NCBI RefSeq assembly: GCF_004216665.1
Contig: NZ_SGWY01000002.1
Location: 782,685 to 846,684 of the forward strand
Length of the DNA stretch: 64,000 nt
Reading direction: 5' to 3'
Source: Agromyces ramosus
Lineage (GTDB): Bacteria; Actinomycetota; Actinomycetes; Actinomycetales; Microbacteriaceae
The notes beneath the pieces are model-generated. The model ran no database searches, was not told the origin of the DNA, and saw only the letters and a list, made by a program, of their open reading frames with translations. This document shows positions 19,213 to 29,414 of the stretch, in pieces. The number at the start of each line of letters is the position of its first letter. Positions within the stretch are counted from its first letter, which is position 1. The translations under genes and the position numbers were made by a program.

Positions 19213-19563
19213 TCAGTGGAACGAGTCGCCGCACGCGCAGCTGCCCTGCGCGTTCGGGTTGTCGATCGTGAAGCCCTGCTTCTGGATCGTGTCCTCGAAG
19301 TCGATCGACGCGCCGTCGAGGTAGGGCACGCTCATCTTGTCGACCACGACCTCGACACCGGAGAAGTCGACGACGGCGTCGCCGTCGAGCAGCCGCTCGT
19401 CGAAGTAGAGCTGGTAGATCAGGCCGGAGCATCCGCCGGGCTGCACCGCGACGCGGAGGCGAAGGTCGTCGCGCCCCTCCTGTTCGAGCAGGCTGCGCAC
19501 CTTGTCGGCGGCGGGGTCGCTCAGCTTCACGCCGTGCGCGGTCTCGGTGATCGTGTCGCTCAT
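19213..19563 (-). CDS. erpA: iron-sulfur cluster insertion protein ErpA/HesB type
   Basis: 116 aa A-type carrier that delivers Fe-S clusters to apo-proteins. The three ligand cysteines are present: C45 in QPGGCSG and C109/C111 in the terminal GSCACGDSFH. Shine-Dalgarno GAGGAGAG precedes the ATG. A TACCAT hexamer about 45 nt upstream could be its -10. It could supply the Rieske protein or LipA, both encoded in this window, but no operon links them. Confidence 0.9.
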   Translation of the reverse strand: MSDTITETAHGVKLSDPAADKVRSLLEQEGRDDLRLRVAVQPGGCSGLIYQLYFDERLLDGDAVVDFSGVEVVVDKMSVPYLDGASIDFEDTIQKQGFTIDNPNAQGSCACGDSFH

Positions 19564-19644
19564 GTCTCTCCTCGGTGCGTCAGGGAACGCGGAACCCTCA
19601 CTCCCATGGTAACCGCCGAAACCGAGTGCACGTCCGGCCTCTGC

Positions 19645-21072
19645 TCAGGAAGTCGTCGCACGCGCGTCGAGGCGGGCGAGGATCAGCGCCTCGCTGAGCA
19701 GCGCGCGCTTGAAGACGCCCAGGTGGAGCGACTCGTTGGGGCTGTGCGCCCGGGAGTCGGGGTCCTCGACGCCGGTCACGAGGATCTGCGCCTGCGGGAA
19801 CTCCTCGACGAGCTCGGCGATGAACGGGATGGACCCGCCGACGCCGATCTCCACGGGCTCGCGGCCCCAGCCCTCGGCCATGGCGGCCCGGGTCTCCGCG
19901 ATCGCCCAGCCGCTCGTGTCGACGAGGAACGGCTGCCCGGTGTCGACCTCCTCGAAGGTCAGGCGCGCGCCGAACGGGGCGTTCGCCTCGAGGTGCGACC
20001 GGATGGCCGCGAAGGCCTCGTCCGCGTCCTGTCCGGGCGCGATGCGGGCGCTCACCCGCACGCGAACGCCGGGCGCCAGCGTGTTCGACGCGTTCGCGAC
20101 ATCCGGCGCGTCGATGCCCGTGACCGTGATCGCGGGCTTCGCCCAGATGCGCGACAGGATCGTGCCGTTGCCGATCGGCGACACGCCGTCGAGCAGGCCG
20201 GCCTCGGACCGCAGCTGCGCCTCGTCGTACTCGGGGGTCTCCAGGTCGGCGCTGCGCAGGCCGTCGACGGCGACCGAGCCGTCGGCCGCCCAGAGCGTGT
20301 CCAGCAGCCGGATGGCGGCGAGCATCGCATCGGGCACCGCTCCGCCGTACATGCCGGAATGCGACGCGTGGGTGAGCGTGTCGACGCGGAGGTTGAAGGC
20401 GACGGCGCCGCGGAGCGCGACCGTGATGGCCGGCGTCTCGAGGTCCCAGTTGCCGGAGTCAGCGACGATGATCGCGTCCGCGGCGAGCACGTCGCGGTGC
20501 TCGCGGAGGAAGTTCGCGAACGAGCGCGACGCCCACTCCTCCTCGCCCTCGATGAAGACCGCGATGCCGAGGTCGAAGTCGCCGGATGCCTCGGCGAAGG
20601 CGCGGATGGCTCCGACGTGCGCCATCACACCGGCCTTGTCGTCGGCGGCGCCGCGGCCGTGCAGGCGGTCGCCGCGCTGCGTCGGCTCGAACGGCGGCGT
20701 CTCCCAGTCCTCGTCCTTGCCGGGCGGCTGCACGTCGTGGTGGGCGTAGAGGAGCACGGTCGGTCGTCCGTCGCGTGCCGGGCGGCTGGCCACGACGGCG
20801 GGCTGGCCGAGTTCCGAACCGTCCTCGACGGGCGCGCGCCGCACCTCGACGAGCTCGAACACGCCCGTGCCGCGCAGGAGCTCGGCGACCGCCTCGGCGC
20901 TCTCGGCGACGTGCGTCGGATCGAACGCCGGCCAGGACACGGACGGGATGCGCACGAGCCTCGCGAGGTCGGCGACGGTGGCCGGGAAGCCCGCGTCGAC
21001 CGCCGCTCGGATGGCCTCGGTCGTGACTGGAGCGGCCGCAGCCATGGATTCGGTGGGATGGGGCTGGGTCAT
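19645..21072 (-). CDS. M20 family dipeptidase
   Basis: 475 aa. Zinc-dependent peptidase with the M20 metal ligands in VLLYAHHDVQPPG, HGRGAADDKAG and FIEGEEEWAS, and a dimerisation domain in the middle. The family includes PepV/CNDP-like dipeptidases and acetylornithine deacetylase; the GRGAADDKAG form and the length favour dipeptidase. The start at 21072 has TAAGAT 7 nt upstream and no Shine-Dalgarno; the same bases form the promoter of the divergent DUF3043 gene. Confidence 0.88.
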   Translation of the reverse strand: MTQPHPTESMAAAAPVTTEAIRAAVDAGFPATVADLARLVRIPSVSWPAFDPTHVAESAEAVAELLRGTGVFELVEVRRAPVEDGSELGQPAVVASRPARDGRPTVLLYAHHDVQPPGKDEDWETPPFEPTQRGDRLHGRGAADDKAGVMAHVGAIRAFAEASGDFDLGIAVFIEGEEEWASRSFANFLREHRDVLAADAIIVADSGNWDLETPAITVALRGAVAFNLRVDTLTHASHSGMYGGAVPDAMLAAIRLLDTLWAADGSVAVDGLRSADLETPEYDEAQLRSEAGLLDGVSPIGNGTILSRIWAKPAITVTGIDAPDVANASNTLAPGVRVRVSARIAPGQDADEAFAAIRSHLEANAPFGARLTFEEVDTGQPFLVDTSGWAIAETRAAMAEGWGREPVEIGVGGSIPFIAELVEEFPQAQILVTGVEDPDSRAHSPNESLHLGVFKRALLSEALILARLDARATTS

Positions 21073-21077
21073 GCCGG

Positions 21078-21085
21078 TAATCTTA
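21078..21085. promoter_or_regulatory. shared divergent -10 elements
   Basis: TAATCTTA holds TAATCT (21078-21083, plus strand, toward DUF3043) and TAAGAT (21085-21080, minus strand, toward the dipeptidase), overlapping by 4 bp. Confidence 0.5.
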
Positions 21086-21109
21086 AGGGCAACCGATCCG
21101 AGGACTCCC

Positions 21110-21694
21110 GTGGCAAAGAACCCCACCAACACCCCTGCGCCCGAAGCCGGCGCCGATGACGCAGCACCCGACACGACGAGGACCGGCAAGGGCGCACCCA
21201 CGCCGAGCCGGGCCCAGCAGGAGGCGGCGCGCAAGCGGCCGCTCGTGCCGAACGACCGCAAGGAGGCGGCGAAGCAGGCGCGCGCGAAGCAGGCCGAGGC
21301 GCGTGAGCGCGCCCGCGTCGGCATGGCCGTCGGCGACGACCGCTACCTGCCCACCCGCGACCGCGGCCCGCAGAAGAAGTACGTGCGCGACTACGTCGAC
21401 GCGCGGTTCAGCATCGGCGAGGTGCTCATCCCCGTGATGTTCCTCGTCATCCTGCTCACGCTCATCCCCGATGCGCAGGTGCAGACGATCGGCATCCTCG
21501 CCCTGTGGGCGTTCTTCATCGTCGCCGTGGTCGACGTCGTGATCCTCGGGTTCCTGGTGACGCGCAAGCTCAAGGCCAAGTTCGGCGAGGACAAGGCGGA
21601 GCGCGTGCGCTGGTACGCGGCGATGCGCGCCCTGCAGCTGCGTCCGCTGCGACTGCCGAAGCCGCAGGTCAAGCGGGGCCAGTACCCGTCCTGA
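21110..21694 (+). CDS. DUF3043 family membrane protein
   Basis: 194 aa from the GTG at 21110, preceded by GAGGA at 6 nt. The N-terminal half is cytoplasmic and highly charged (RKEAAKQARAKQAEARERAR), then a conserved RGPQKKYVRDYVDARF segment, two membrane helices (EVLIPVMFLVILLTLI and IGILALWAFFIVAVVDVVIL) and a basic C-terminus. This is the actinobacterial DUF3043 pattern; function unknown. Ends 8 nt from the convergent phosphatase gene with no terminator between. Confidence 0.8.
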   Translation: MAKNPTNTPAPEAGADDAAPDTTRTGKGAPTPSRAQQEAARKRPLVPNDRKEAAKQARAKQAEARERARVGMAVGDDRYLPTRDRGPQKKYVRDYVDARFSIGEVLIPVMFLVILLTLIPDAQVQTIGILALWAFFIVAVVDVVILGFLVTRKLKAKFGEDKAERVRWYAAMRALQLRPLRLPKPQVKRGQYPS

Positions 21695-21702
21695 GCCGGG
21701 GG

Positions 21703-22851
21703 TCACTCCCTGGCGTACGCTCCGCCGCGCACCAGCGGCACGCGGATCTCCTCATCGCTGAGCGACCCGTGCTGGCCGATCATTGCCTCCGCCTGGCGGT
21801 TCGGCTCCCGCCGGTCGTAGTAGGCGACGCCCGCCCGCGCGGCGATGAGCACGTCGCCGATCCGCGGGCGCACCTCGTCGGCGACCGGTCCGTAGACGCC
21901 GGCCGCGATCGCCTCGTCGCGGGAGACGACCCACGCGCGATGCTCCTCCGCCTCGCGCCAGCCGGCCAGCAGCGATGCACGTGCCGGTTCCTCGAGGCCG
22001 GATTCGAAGTAGAGCGACACGAATCGAGGCTCGCCGCCCACGTGGCGCACGCCGTCGAGCAGGTCGGGACGGGCGTCGACGAACACGTGACGGTGCGCCG
22101 GCACGTCGACGACGCCGTGGTCGGCGGTGACGAGGAGGCCCGTGCCTCGCGGCATCCGTCGTTCGAAGGCGGCGAGCTCGGCGTCGAGCTGCTCGAGGAT
22201 CGCGAGCCACTTGTCCGACTCCCAGCCGTGCGCGTGCGCGGCCTGATCGAGTTCGGGAACGTAGAGGTAGACGAGCGCGCCGGCCTGTCCCTCGAGCAGC
22301 GAACGGGCCTCGGCGAAGCGGTCGGCGATCGTCGCCGCCGGCCGGTACTCCGCGCCGCGCAGCACGGCGTGCGTGAAGCCGGAGTCGGCGTAGCGCGGGG
22401 CACCGACCGCGAAGCTCCGGATGCCGCGGGCCGACGCCGTCTCGAAGATCGTCTCCGCGCGCTGCCACGTCTCGGGCACCATGCCGGCGTCCCAGCCGTT
22501 CAGCTGGTTGACGAGGCGGTCGTGCGCGGCGTCGAGCACCCGGTATCCGACGAGCCCGTGCTCGCCCGGCATCCGCCCGGTCGTGAAGCTCGCGATGGCC
22601 GCAGCGGTCGTCGACGGCGTCACCGTGCGGATCACGTCGCGGCGCGCCATCCGCGTGGACAGGAACCGCGCATGGCCGGCTCGCGCCTGGATGTTCGCAG
22701 CGCCGAGGCCGTCGACGAGCACGACCACCGCGCCGGATGCCGCGGGGAGCCCGAAGTCGTTCGCCTCGCCCGTGAGACTGGCGACCGAACTGCCGAGCAC
22801 CCCGGCAAGCCTCGGAGCGGTGACGGCGGGCACCGGTAGCATTGCTGGCAT
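21703..22851 (-). CDS. alkaline phosphatase superfamily protein (nucleotide pyrophosphatase/phosphodiesterase type)
   Basis: 382 aa. Metal ligands and nucleophile of the superfamily are visible: [13 protein letters not shown], the nucleophile region [29 protein letters not shown], and [11 protein letters not shown]. The set matches type I phosphodiesterase/nucleotide pyrophosphatase proteins rather than classical PhoA. No signal peptide, so probably cytoplasmic. The start at 22851 has CAGACT 7 nt upstream; a second in-frame ATG is at 22842. Confidence 0.82.
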   Translation of the reverse strand: MPAMLPVPAVTAPRLAGVLGSSVASLTGEANDFGLPAASGAVVVLVDGLGAANIQARAGHARFLSTRMARRDVIRTVTPSTTAAAIASFTTGRMPGEHGLVGYRVLDAAHDRLVNQLNGWDAGMVPETWQRAETIFETASARGIRSFAVGAPRYADSGFTHAVLRGAEYRPAATIADRFAEARSLLEGQAGALVYLYVPELDQAAHAHGWESDKWLAILEQLDAELAAFERRMPRGTGLLVTADHGVVDVPAHRHVFVDARPDLLDGVRHVGGEPRFVSLYFESGLEEPARASLLAGWREAEEHRAWVVSRDEAIAAGVYGPVADEVRPRIGDVLIAARAGVAYYDRREPNRQAEAMIGQHGSLSDEEIRVPLVRGGAYARE

Positions 22852-22858
22852 CGCGCCC

Positions 22859-22864
22859 AGTCTG
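22859..22864 (-). promoter_or_regulatory. -10 element, leaderless start of phosphatase gene
   Basis: CAGACT on the minus strand, 7 nt before the ATG at 22851. Confidence 0.4.
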
Positions 22865-22926
22865 GCACAGGCCGGGCGCGCCCCCGTTCCCCCGCGTGCA
22901 CCGCACGCCAGCACCAGAGAACACGG

Positions 22927-25401
22927 ATGACCCGAGCAAAGAACCCGCCCGCCGACGAGACGATCGTCGAACGCATCGAAGACGTCGACGTCGCCACCGA
23001 GATGCAGGGCTCGTTCCTCGAGTACGCCTACTCGGTCATCTACTCGCGGGCCCTGCCCGACGCGCGCGACGGCCTGAAGCCCGTGCAGCGCCGCATCCTC
23101 TACCAGATGACCGAGATGGGGCTGCGCCCCGACCGCGGCCACGTGAAGTCGGCCCGGGTCGTGGGCGAGGTCATGGGCAAGCTGCACCCCCACGGCGACA
23201 CGGCGATCTACGACGCGCTCGTGCGCATGGCGCAGGCGTTCACGCTGCGCGTGCCCCTCATCGACGGCCACGGCAACTTCGGCTCGCTCGACGACGGCCC
23301 GGCCGCGCCGCGATACACGGAGGCACGGCTCGCCTCCCCCGCGCTCGCGATGACCGAGGGGCTCGACGAGGACGTCGTCGACTTCGTCCCGAACTACGAC
23401 AACCAGCTCACGCAGCCCGACGTGCTGCCCGCCGCCTACCCGAACCTCCTCGTGAACGGCGCGAGCGGCATCGCGGTCGGCATGGCCACCAACATGGCGC
23501 CGCACAACCTCATCGAGGTGGTCGGCGCGGCCCGCCACCTGATCGCCCACCCGAACGCCACCCTCGACGAGCTCATGGAGTTCGTGCCCGGCCCCGACCT
23601 GCCGACGGGCGGCACGATCGTCGGACTCGCCGGCATCAAGGACGCCTACGCCACCGGGCGCGGCAGCTTCAAGACCCGCGCCAAGGTGACCGTCGAGAGC
23701 ATCACCGCCCGCAAGACCGGCCTCGTCGTCACCGAGCTGCCCTACCTCGTGGGCCCCGAGAAGGTCATCGAGAAGATCAAGGACGGGGTGAACGCCAAGA
23801 AGATCAGCGGCATCTCCGATGTCACCGATCTCACCGACCGCACCAACGGCCTCCGCCTCGTCATCGGCATCAAGACCGGCTTCAGCCCCGACGCGGTGCT
23901 CGAGCAGCTCTACCGGCTGACGCCGCTCGAGGACTCCTTCAACATCAACAACGTCGCGCTCGTCGACGGCGGACCGCAGACGCTCGGACTCCGCGAGCTG
24001 CTGCAGGTGTACGTCGGGCACCGCATCGAGGTCGTTACGCGACGCTCGCAGTACCGGCTCGCACGCCGCCGGGAGCGCCTGCACCTCGTCGAGGGCCTCC
24101 TCATCGCGATCCTCGACATCGACGAGGTGATCCAGGTCATCCGCACGAGCGACGAGGCCGAGCAGGCACGCACCCGCCTCATGGACGTCTTCGACCTCAG
24201 CCAGGTGCAGGCCGAGTACATCCTCGAGCTGCGCCTGCGGCGACTCACGCGGTTCTCGCGCATCGAGCTCGAGGCCGAGCGCGACAAGCTGCGCACCGAG
24301 ATCGAGGAGCTCGAGCTCCTGCTCGCGAGCCGCCATCGCATCGAGGCCCTCGTCTCCGATGAGCTCGCCGAGGTGGCCGAGCGGTTCGGCACGCCGCGTC
24401 GCACCCTGCTGACCGACGCACGGCCGAGCATCGCGGGTGCGGCCACGAAGCGGGCGGCAGCCGTCCTCGAGGTGGCGGATGTCCCGTGCCGCGTCTTCCT
24501 GAGCGCCACGGGGCGCATCGCGCGCGTCGACCTGCCCGATGGCCCCGACGGGCCGCCGAGCATCAGCCCGCCCCCGCGCCGCAGCAGGCACGACGCCATC
24601 CGCTCGACGCTCGACACCACGAGCCGCGCCGAGATCGGGGCCGTCACGAGCCTCGGTCGACTCATCAGGTTCACGCCGGTCGACCTCCCGATGCTGCCGC
24701 CGACGTCGGTGCAGCTCGGCGCGGGCGTGCGGATCGGCGACTATCTGGCGCTCCCCAACCGCGACGAGAAGGTGCTCGCGATCGTCTCGCTCGAGGCCGA
24801 CCGCTCGATCGCCCTCGGCACGAAGCAGGGCATCGTGAAACGCGTCTCGACGGGCGCCTACCCGAACAAGCCCGAGTTCGAGGTGATCGGCCTCAAGGCC
24901 GGCGACGAGGTCGTGGGCGCCGTGCAGGGCGACGAGACCGACGAGCTCGTGTTCGTGGCATCCGACACCCAGCTGCTGCGATTCGCGGCCGCCTCGGTGC
25001 GGCCGCAGGGGTGTCCGGCCGGCGGCATGGCCGGCATCAACCTCGGTTCGGGCGCGCACGTCATCCACTTCACGAGCATCCCGGCGGATGCCGCGGCCGA
25101 CGCCGTGGTCGTCACGATCGCGGCGAGCAACGAGACCCTGCTCGGCACCGACCCGGGCAGCGCGAAGGTGAGCCCCTTCAGCGAATTCCCCGCCAAGGGC
25201 CGCGCGACCGGTGGCGTCCGCTCGCAACGCCTCCTGAAGGGCGAGGACGCGCTGCACCTCGCCTGGGTCGGCCGCTCCCCCGCCCTCGCGGTGGGCAGCG
25301 ACGGCTCGGCGCGCCAGCTGCCCGACGGCGGGGCCAGGCGCGACGCGTCGGGTCAGCCGCTCGAGGGCGTCGTGGCCGCGATCGGCGTCCGCATCGCCTG
25401 A
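22927..25401 (+). CDS. parC: DNA topoisomerase IV subunit A
   Basis: 824 aa type IIA topoisomerase breakage subunit. The catalytic tyrosine is Y130 in APRYTEARL; the quinolone-determining stretch [10 protein letters not shown] has T92 and D96 at the positions of GyrA S83 and D87. The C-terminal beta-pinwheel lacks the GyrA box (QRRGGKG-like), which supports ParC over GyrA. The matching B subunit lies 1.5 kb downstream on the other strand. Weak Shine-Dalgarno. Confidence 0.88.
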   Translation: MTRAKNPPADETIVERIEDVDVATEMQGSFLEYAYSVIYSRALPDARDGLKPVQRRILYQMTEMGLRPDRGHVKSARVVGEVMGKLHPHGDTAIYDALVRMAQAFTLRVPLIDGHGNFGSLDDGPAAPRYTEARLASPALAMTEGLDEDVVDFVPNYDNQLTQPDVLPAAYPNLLVNGASGIAVGMATNMAPHNLIEVVGAARHLIAHPNATLDELMEFVPGPDLPTGGTIVGLAGIKDAYATGRGSFKTRAKVTVESITARKTGLVVTELPYLVGPEKVIEKIKDGVNAKKISGISDVTDLTDRTNGLRLVIGIKTGFSPDAVLEQLYRLTPLEDSFNINNVALVDGGPQTLGLRELLQVYVGHRIEVVTRRSQYRLARRRERLHLVEGLLIAILDIDEVIQVIRTSDEAEQARTRLMDVFDLSQVQAEYILELRLRRLTRFSRIELEAERDKLRTEIEELELLLASRHRIEALVSDELAEVAERFGTPRRTLLTDARPSIAGAATKRAAAVLEVADVPCRVFLSATGRIARVDLPDGPDGPPSISPPPRRSRHDAIRSTLDTTSRAEIGAVTSLGRLIRFTPVDLPMLPPTSVQLGAGVRIGDYLALPNRDEKVLAIVSLEADRSIALGTKQGIVKRVSTGAYPNKPEFEVIGLKAGDEVVGAVQGDETDELVFVASDTQLLRFAAASVRPQGCPAGGMAGINLGSGAHVIHFTSIPADAAADAVVVTIAASNETLLGTDPGSAKVSPFSEFPAKGRATGGVRSQRLLKGEDALHLAWVGRSPALAVGSDGSARQLPDGGARRDASGQPLEGVVAAIGVRIA

Positions 25402-25417
25402 CACCCCCGCCCTCGGC

Positions 25418-25446
25418 TTGACGCCGACGCGATCGAGGGGCAGATT
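25418..25446 (+). promoter_or_regulatory. promoter of the BBE oxidase gene
   Basis: TTGACG (25418-25423) and CAGATT (25441-25446) are separated by exactly 17 nt; the leader is about 60 nt and the start has a GGAGG Shine-Dalgarno. Confidence 0.55.
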
Positions 25447-25512
25447 CGGCGATGGCCGGTCCGAACGGCGAGGGGTTCGTCGTCGGCCGGGTTTCGGCGG
25501 ACGGAGGCATCG

Positions 25513-26853
25513 GTGACGCGGACGAGCTTGCAGGCGGCGATCCAGGGCAGCGTGCTGGGGCCGGGCGACCCCGGCTACGACGAGGCCCGCGCGGTGTGGA
25601 ACGGGATGATCGATCGACGGCCGCGGTACGTCGTGCAATGCGCGGAGGCGGCCGATGTCGTCGCGGCCGTGCGATACGGCGCGGATCTGGGCCTCGAGAT
25701 CGGCGTCCGCTGCGGCGGGCACGGCATCGTCGGACACGCCGTGCCCGACGACGGGCTCATGATCGACCTGCGGCCGATGGGGGGCGTGACGGTCGACCCC
25801 CTCACCAGGCGCGCTCGCGTGCAGGGCGGGGCGCTGCTCGGCGCGCTCGACCGTGCGTCGCAGGCGCACGGGCTCGCGACGACCGCGGGGAACGTCTCGC
25901 ACACCGGCGTCGGCGGCCTCACCCTCGGCGGGGGCATGGGCTGGCTCGCCCGTCGGCATGGGCTCGCCTGCGACAACGTCGCGTCGTTCGAGCTCGTGAC
26001 GGCGAGCGGCGACCTGATCCACGTCGACGCGGAGTCGCATCCCGACCTGGACTGGGCGCTCCGCGGAGGCGGCGGGAACTTCGGGATCGTCACCGCCTTC
26101 GACTTCGACCTGCATCCCGAGCCGGGGCAGGCGATCTCGGCCGAGCTCCTCTTCCCGCTCGAGGACGGGCGAGCCGCCGCGGCGATGCGGCGTTGGCGCG
26201 ACCTGAGCGTTGACGCCCCCCGGGAGGCGACCTTCACCGCGACGATCTCCGGCACCATGGTGGCGCTCGGCCTCGTGTGGGTCGGCGACCCCGTCGTCGG
26301 GCGCACCCGGGTCTCCGAGCTCGCGGATCGGCTCACCGGCGCGGCCGAACCGGCGGGACGTGCGATCGACCCGATGACGTACCTGCGACTGCAGACCCGT
26401 GAGGACGACGTCGAGGGCCATCACTGGCGTCGGTACTGGAAGGGGCATTACTTCAGCGAACTCGGCGATGCCGTCATCGACGCGCTGCTCGCCCGCGACG
26501 GCGCAGACCTGCCCGATGTCAGCCTGCAGGCGTACGGCGGCGCGATCGCGGACGTGGCCGACGAGGAGACCGCATTCTCGCGTCGCGACGCCGCATTCGA
26601 GTTCGTCGCGGCGTCGCGGTGGAGCAGCCCCGACGACGATGAGCGGCGGATGTCGGCGGCCCGCCGCTATGCCGGAACCATGGACCGGTTCGCGAGCGGC
26701 GCCTACGTCAACGTGCTCGGCGACGACGGCGAGGCGGGGATCCGGCGCGCCTACACGCCCGGGAAGCTCGCGCGCCTGACGGCGATCAAGGACGCGCACG
26801 ATCCCGGCAACCTGTTCCACCTGAACCAGAACATCCGCCCCTCCGCGGGGTGA
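25513..26853 (+). CDS. FAD-linked oxidase, berberine bridge enzyme-like
   Basis: 446 aa, GTG start with GGAGG at 6 nt. The FAD-binding PCMH-type N-terminal domain contains the flavin-attachment histidine in RCGGHGIVGHAV and the TGVGGLTLGGGMGWLARRHGL signature; the BBE-type C-terminal domain has YVNVLGDDG and ends HDPGNLFHLNQNI. At the place where bicovalent BBE enzymes have a second flavin-linked cysteine this protein reads NVSHTGVGG, so a single covalent link is likely. Substrate unknown. It separates parC from parE. Confidence 0.82.
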   Translation: MTRTSLQAAIQGSVLGPGDPGYDEARAVWNGMIDRRPRYVVQCAEAADVVAAVRYGADLGLEIGVRCGGHGIVGHAVPDDGLMIDLRPMGGVTVDPLTRRARVQGGALLGALDRASQAHGLATTAGNVSHTGVGGLTLGGGMGWLARRHGLACDNVASFELVTASGDLIHVDAESHPDLDWALRGGGGNFGIVTAFDFDLHPEPGQAISAELLFPLEDGRAAAAMRRWRDLSVDAPREATFTATISGTMVALGLVWVGDPVVGRTRVSELADRLTGAAEPAGRAIDPMTYLRLQTREDDVEGHHWRRYWKGHYFSELGDAVIDALLARDGADLPDVSLQAYGGAIADVADEETAFSRRDAAFEFVAASRWSSPDDDERRMSAARRYAGTMDRFASGAYVNVLGDDGEAGIRRAYTPGKLARLTAIKDAHDPGNLFHLNQNIRPSAG

Positions 26854-26872
26854 CGGCCGGGCCGCACGACCG

Positions 26873-28951
26873 TCAGGCGTCGATGCGGTCGCGCTCGAGC
26901 GCGTCGGAGCTGTCGATGATGAACTCCTTGCGCGGCGCGACCTCGTTGCCCATGAGGAGCTCGAAGACGCGGCCCGCGTTCTCCGCGTCGCCGATGCCGA
27001 CGCGGCGCAGCGTGCGCTGGCGACGATCCATGGTGGTCGTCGCGAGCTGGTCGGCATCCATCTCGCCGAGGCCCTTGTAGCGCTGGATCGGGTCCTGGTA
27101 CCGGCGGTTCTGCTTCTTCAGCGTCGCGAGCACGCCCTGCAGCTCGGTCTCGGAGTAGGTGTAGATGGTCTCGTTGGGCTTCGTGCCGGGGTTCATCACG
27201 ACCACGCGGTGCAGCGGCGGCACGGCCGCGAAGACGCGACCCTCCTCGATCATCGGCCGCATGTAGCGGAAGAAGAGCGTGAGCAGCAGTGTGCGGATGT
27301 GCGCGCCGTCGACGTCGGCGTCGCTCATGATGATGACCTTGCCGTAGCGCGCCGTCGAGAGGTCGAAGCTCCGGCCCGAACCCGCGCCGATCACCTGGAT
27401 GATGGAGGCGCACTCCGCGTTGCCGAGCATGTCGGAGACGCTGGCCTTCTGCACGTTGAGGATCTTGCCGCGGATCGGCAGCAGCGCCTGGTGCTCGCTG
27501 TCGCGTGCGAGCTTCGCGGTGCCGAGCGCCGAGTCGCCCTCCACGATGAAGAGCTCGCTGTGCGCCACGTCGCTCGAACGGCAGTCGACGAGCTTCGCGG
27601 GCAGCGACGAGCTCTCGAGTGCGTTCTTGCGCCGCTGCGTCTCCTTGTGGGCCCTCGCGGAGATGCGCGACTTCATCTCGGCGACGACCTTGTCGAGCAG
27701 CAGCGCCGACTGCGCCTTGTCGTCGCGCTTCGTCGACGTGAAGCGTGCCCCGAGCTCCTTCGTGAGCACGTTCGCCACGATGGCCCGCACCGCGGGAGTG
27801 CCGAGCACCTCCTTGGTCTGGCCCTCGAACTGCGGCTCGGGCAGGCGCACGGTGATGACCGCCGTGAGTCCGGCCAGCACGTCGTCCTTCTCGAGCTTGT
27901 CGTTGCCGGCCTTCAGGCGCCGCGCGTTCTGCTCGACCTGCAGGCGCAGGAACCGGAGCAGTCCCTGGTCGAACCCGGTCTGGTGGGTGCCGCCCTTCGG
28001 GGTCGCGATGATGTTGACGAACGACTTCACGACCGTCTCGTAGCCGGTGCCCCATCGCAGCGCGATGTCGACGTGGCACTCGCGCTGCAGCTCGGTCGGC
28101 ACCATGGCGCCGCCGTCGGTGAGCACGGGCACGGTCTCGGTGAAGCCGCCGGTGCCGGTGAGCCGCCACACGTCGGTCAGCGGGGCATCCGTGGCGAGGT
28201 GCTCGACGAACTCGGAGATGCCGCCGTCGAACTGGAAGGACGTCGTGTGCGGCTCGGCGCCGCGCTCGTCGGTGACGTCGATGGCGAGGCCGGGCACGAG
28301 GAACGCCGTCTGGCGGGCGCGCCCGAGCAGCTCGTCGGTCTGGAACTCGGCGCCCTTCGTGAAGATCTGGCGGTCGGCCCAGTAGCGGATGCGCGTACCG
28401 GTGACGCCCTTGGCGACCTTGCCGACCACGCGCAGCTCGCTGCGCACCTCGAACGGGGTGAACGGGGCGTCGGGCGACGGGGAGCCGGCATCGGCGAACA
28501 CGCCGGGCTCGCCACGGTGGAACGACATCGCCCACGTCTTGCCGTCGCGGTCGACCTCGACGTCGAGGCGTTCGGAGAGGGCGTTCACCACGGAGGCGCC
28601 GACGCCGTGGAGTCCGCCGGAGGCCGCGTACGAGCCCGAGCCGAACTTGCCGCCCGCGTGCAGCTTGGTGAAGACGACCTCGACGCCCGACAGGCCCGTC
28701 TTCGGCTCGATGTCGACCGGGATGCCGCGAGCCCGGTCGCGGACCTCGACGCTCCCGTCGGGGTGCAGGATGACGCCGATCTCGGCGCCGTGCCCGCCCA
28801 GGGCCTCGTCGACCGAGTTGTCGATGATCTCCCAGAGGCAGTGCATGAGCCCGCGCGAGTCGGTCGACCCGATGTACATGCCGGGTCGTTTGCGCACCGC
28901 CTCGAGTCCTTCGAGGACGGAGAGATGGCGGGCGGAATAGTCGGAGCTCAC
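26873..28951 (-). CDS. parE: DNA topoisomerase IV subunit B
   Basis: 692 aa from a GTG at 28951; upstream in-frame codons precede the promoter-like element and are not used. ATPase and TOPRIM subunit. GHKL motifs: EIIDNSVDEAL, and GGLHGVGASVVNALS; TOPRIM motifs: FIVEGDSALGTAKLARD, and IMSDADVDGAHIRTLLL. ParE rather than GyrB is inferred from pairing with the nearby parC lacking a GyrA box. TAGGCT lies 8 nt before the start. Confidence 0.88.
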   Translation of the reverse strand: MSSDYSARHLSVLEGLEAVRKRPGMYIGSTDSRGLMHCLWEIIDNSVDEALGGHGAEIGVILHPDGSVEVRDRARGIPVDIEPKTGLSGVEVVFTKLHAGGKFGSGSYAASGGLHGVGASVVNALSERLDVEVDRDGKTWAMSFHRGEPGVFADAGSPSPDAPFTPFEVRSELRVVGKVAKGVTGTRIRYWADRQIFTKGAEFQTDELLGRARQTAFLVPGLAIDVTDERGAEPHTTSFQFDGGISEFVEHLATDAPLTDVWRLTGTGGFTETVPVLTDGGAMVPTELQRECHVDIALRWGTGYETVVKSFVNIIATPKGGTHQTGFDQGLLRFLRLQVEQNARRLKAGNDKLEKDDVLAGLTAVITVRLPEPQFEGQTKEVLGTPAVRAIVANVLTKELGARFTSTKRDDKAQSALLLDKVVAEMKSRISARAHKETQRRKNALESSSLPAKLVDCRSSDVAHSELFIVEGDSALGTAKLARDSEHQALLPIRGKILNVQKASVSDMLGNAECASIIQVIGAGSGRSFDLSTARYGKVIIMSDADVDGAHIRTLLLTLFFRYMRPMIEEGRVFAAVPPLHRVVVMNPGTKPNETIYTYSETELQGVLATLKKQNRRYQDPIQRYKGLGEMDADQLATTTMDRRQRTLRRVGIGDAENAGRVFELLMGNEVAPRKEFIIDSSDALERDRIDA

Positions 28952-28959
28952 GTCGCACA

Positions 28960-28965
28960 AGCCTA
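28960..28965 (-). promoter_or_regulatory. -10 element, leaderless start of parE
   Basis: TAGGCT on the minus strand, 8 nt before the GTG at 28951. Confidence 0.45.
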
Positions 28966-29095
28966 CTGACGGCCGGGGACACCACGCGCGAGGCGCTACG
29001 CGCTGAGCGAAATGCCCGCCAAACGGAAGGATGTGCGCCGGTCCCGTGTTTTCATTGATGCACGGATTATTCGAGCGTGAGCAGGAGGAGGAGCC

Positions 29096-29332
29096 ATGAC
29101 GAACTACACCGACACAACCGGTGCGGTCGACGAACTCGACACCCCGTATGAGCTCACGGCACTCGACCGCTGCGATGCATGCGGCGCCCAGGCGTACATC
29201 CGCGTCGTCGTCGCGAGCGGCGAACTCCTCTTCTGCGCCCACCACGGCCGCAAGCACCAGGAGAAGCTCTCGCAGATCGCCCACAGCTGGCACGACGAGT
29301 CGAGCCGACTCCTCGTCGACGGCCGCGACTGA
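29096..29332 (+). CDS. DUF7455-type small zinc-binding protein
   Basis: 78 aa. The pattern LTALDRCDACGAQAY, then ELLFCAHHGRKHQEKL, supplies two cysteines and a Cys/His group for one zinc. This short actinobacterial family is usually near sigA and topoisomerase genes; function unknown. An AGGAGGAG Shine-Dalgarno precedes the ATG, in contrast to the many leaderless neighbours. Terminator follows. Confidence 0.8.
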   Translation: MTNYTDTTGAVDELDTPYELTALDRCDACGAQAYIRVVVASGELLFCAHHGRKHQEKLSQIAHSWHDESSRLLVDGRD

Positions 29333-29348
29333 CCACACCGACTCGAAC

Positions 29349-29381
29349 ACGAACGCCCCGGCTCTCCGCCGGGGCGTTCGT
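29349..29381. terminator. terminator between DUF7455 and gatD-like gene
   Basis: A 13-bp stem (29349-29361 with 29369-29381) with a 7-nt loop between convergent genes. Confidence 0.75.
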
Positions 29382-29414
29382 CGTCTGCGGGCCGAGGGGT
29401 GCGGCCTCCGTGCG

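Noticed and set aside
21703-27057. A 1784-codon minus-strand open frame
   Set aside because: Only its C-terminal 382 codons (the phosphatase) are coding. The rest is antisense to parC and the BBE oxidase, open because of high third-position G+C.
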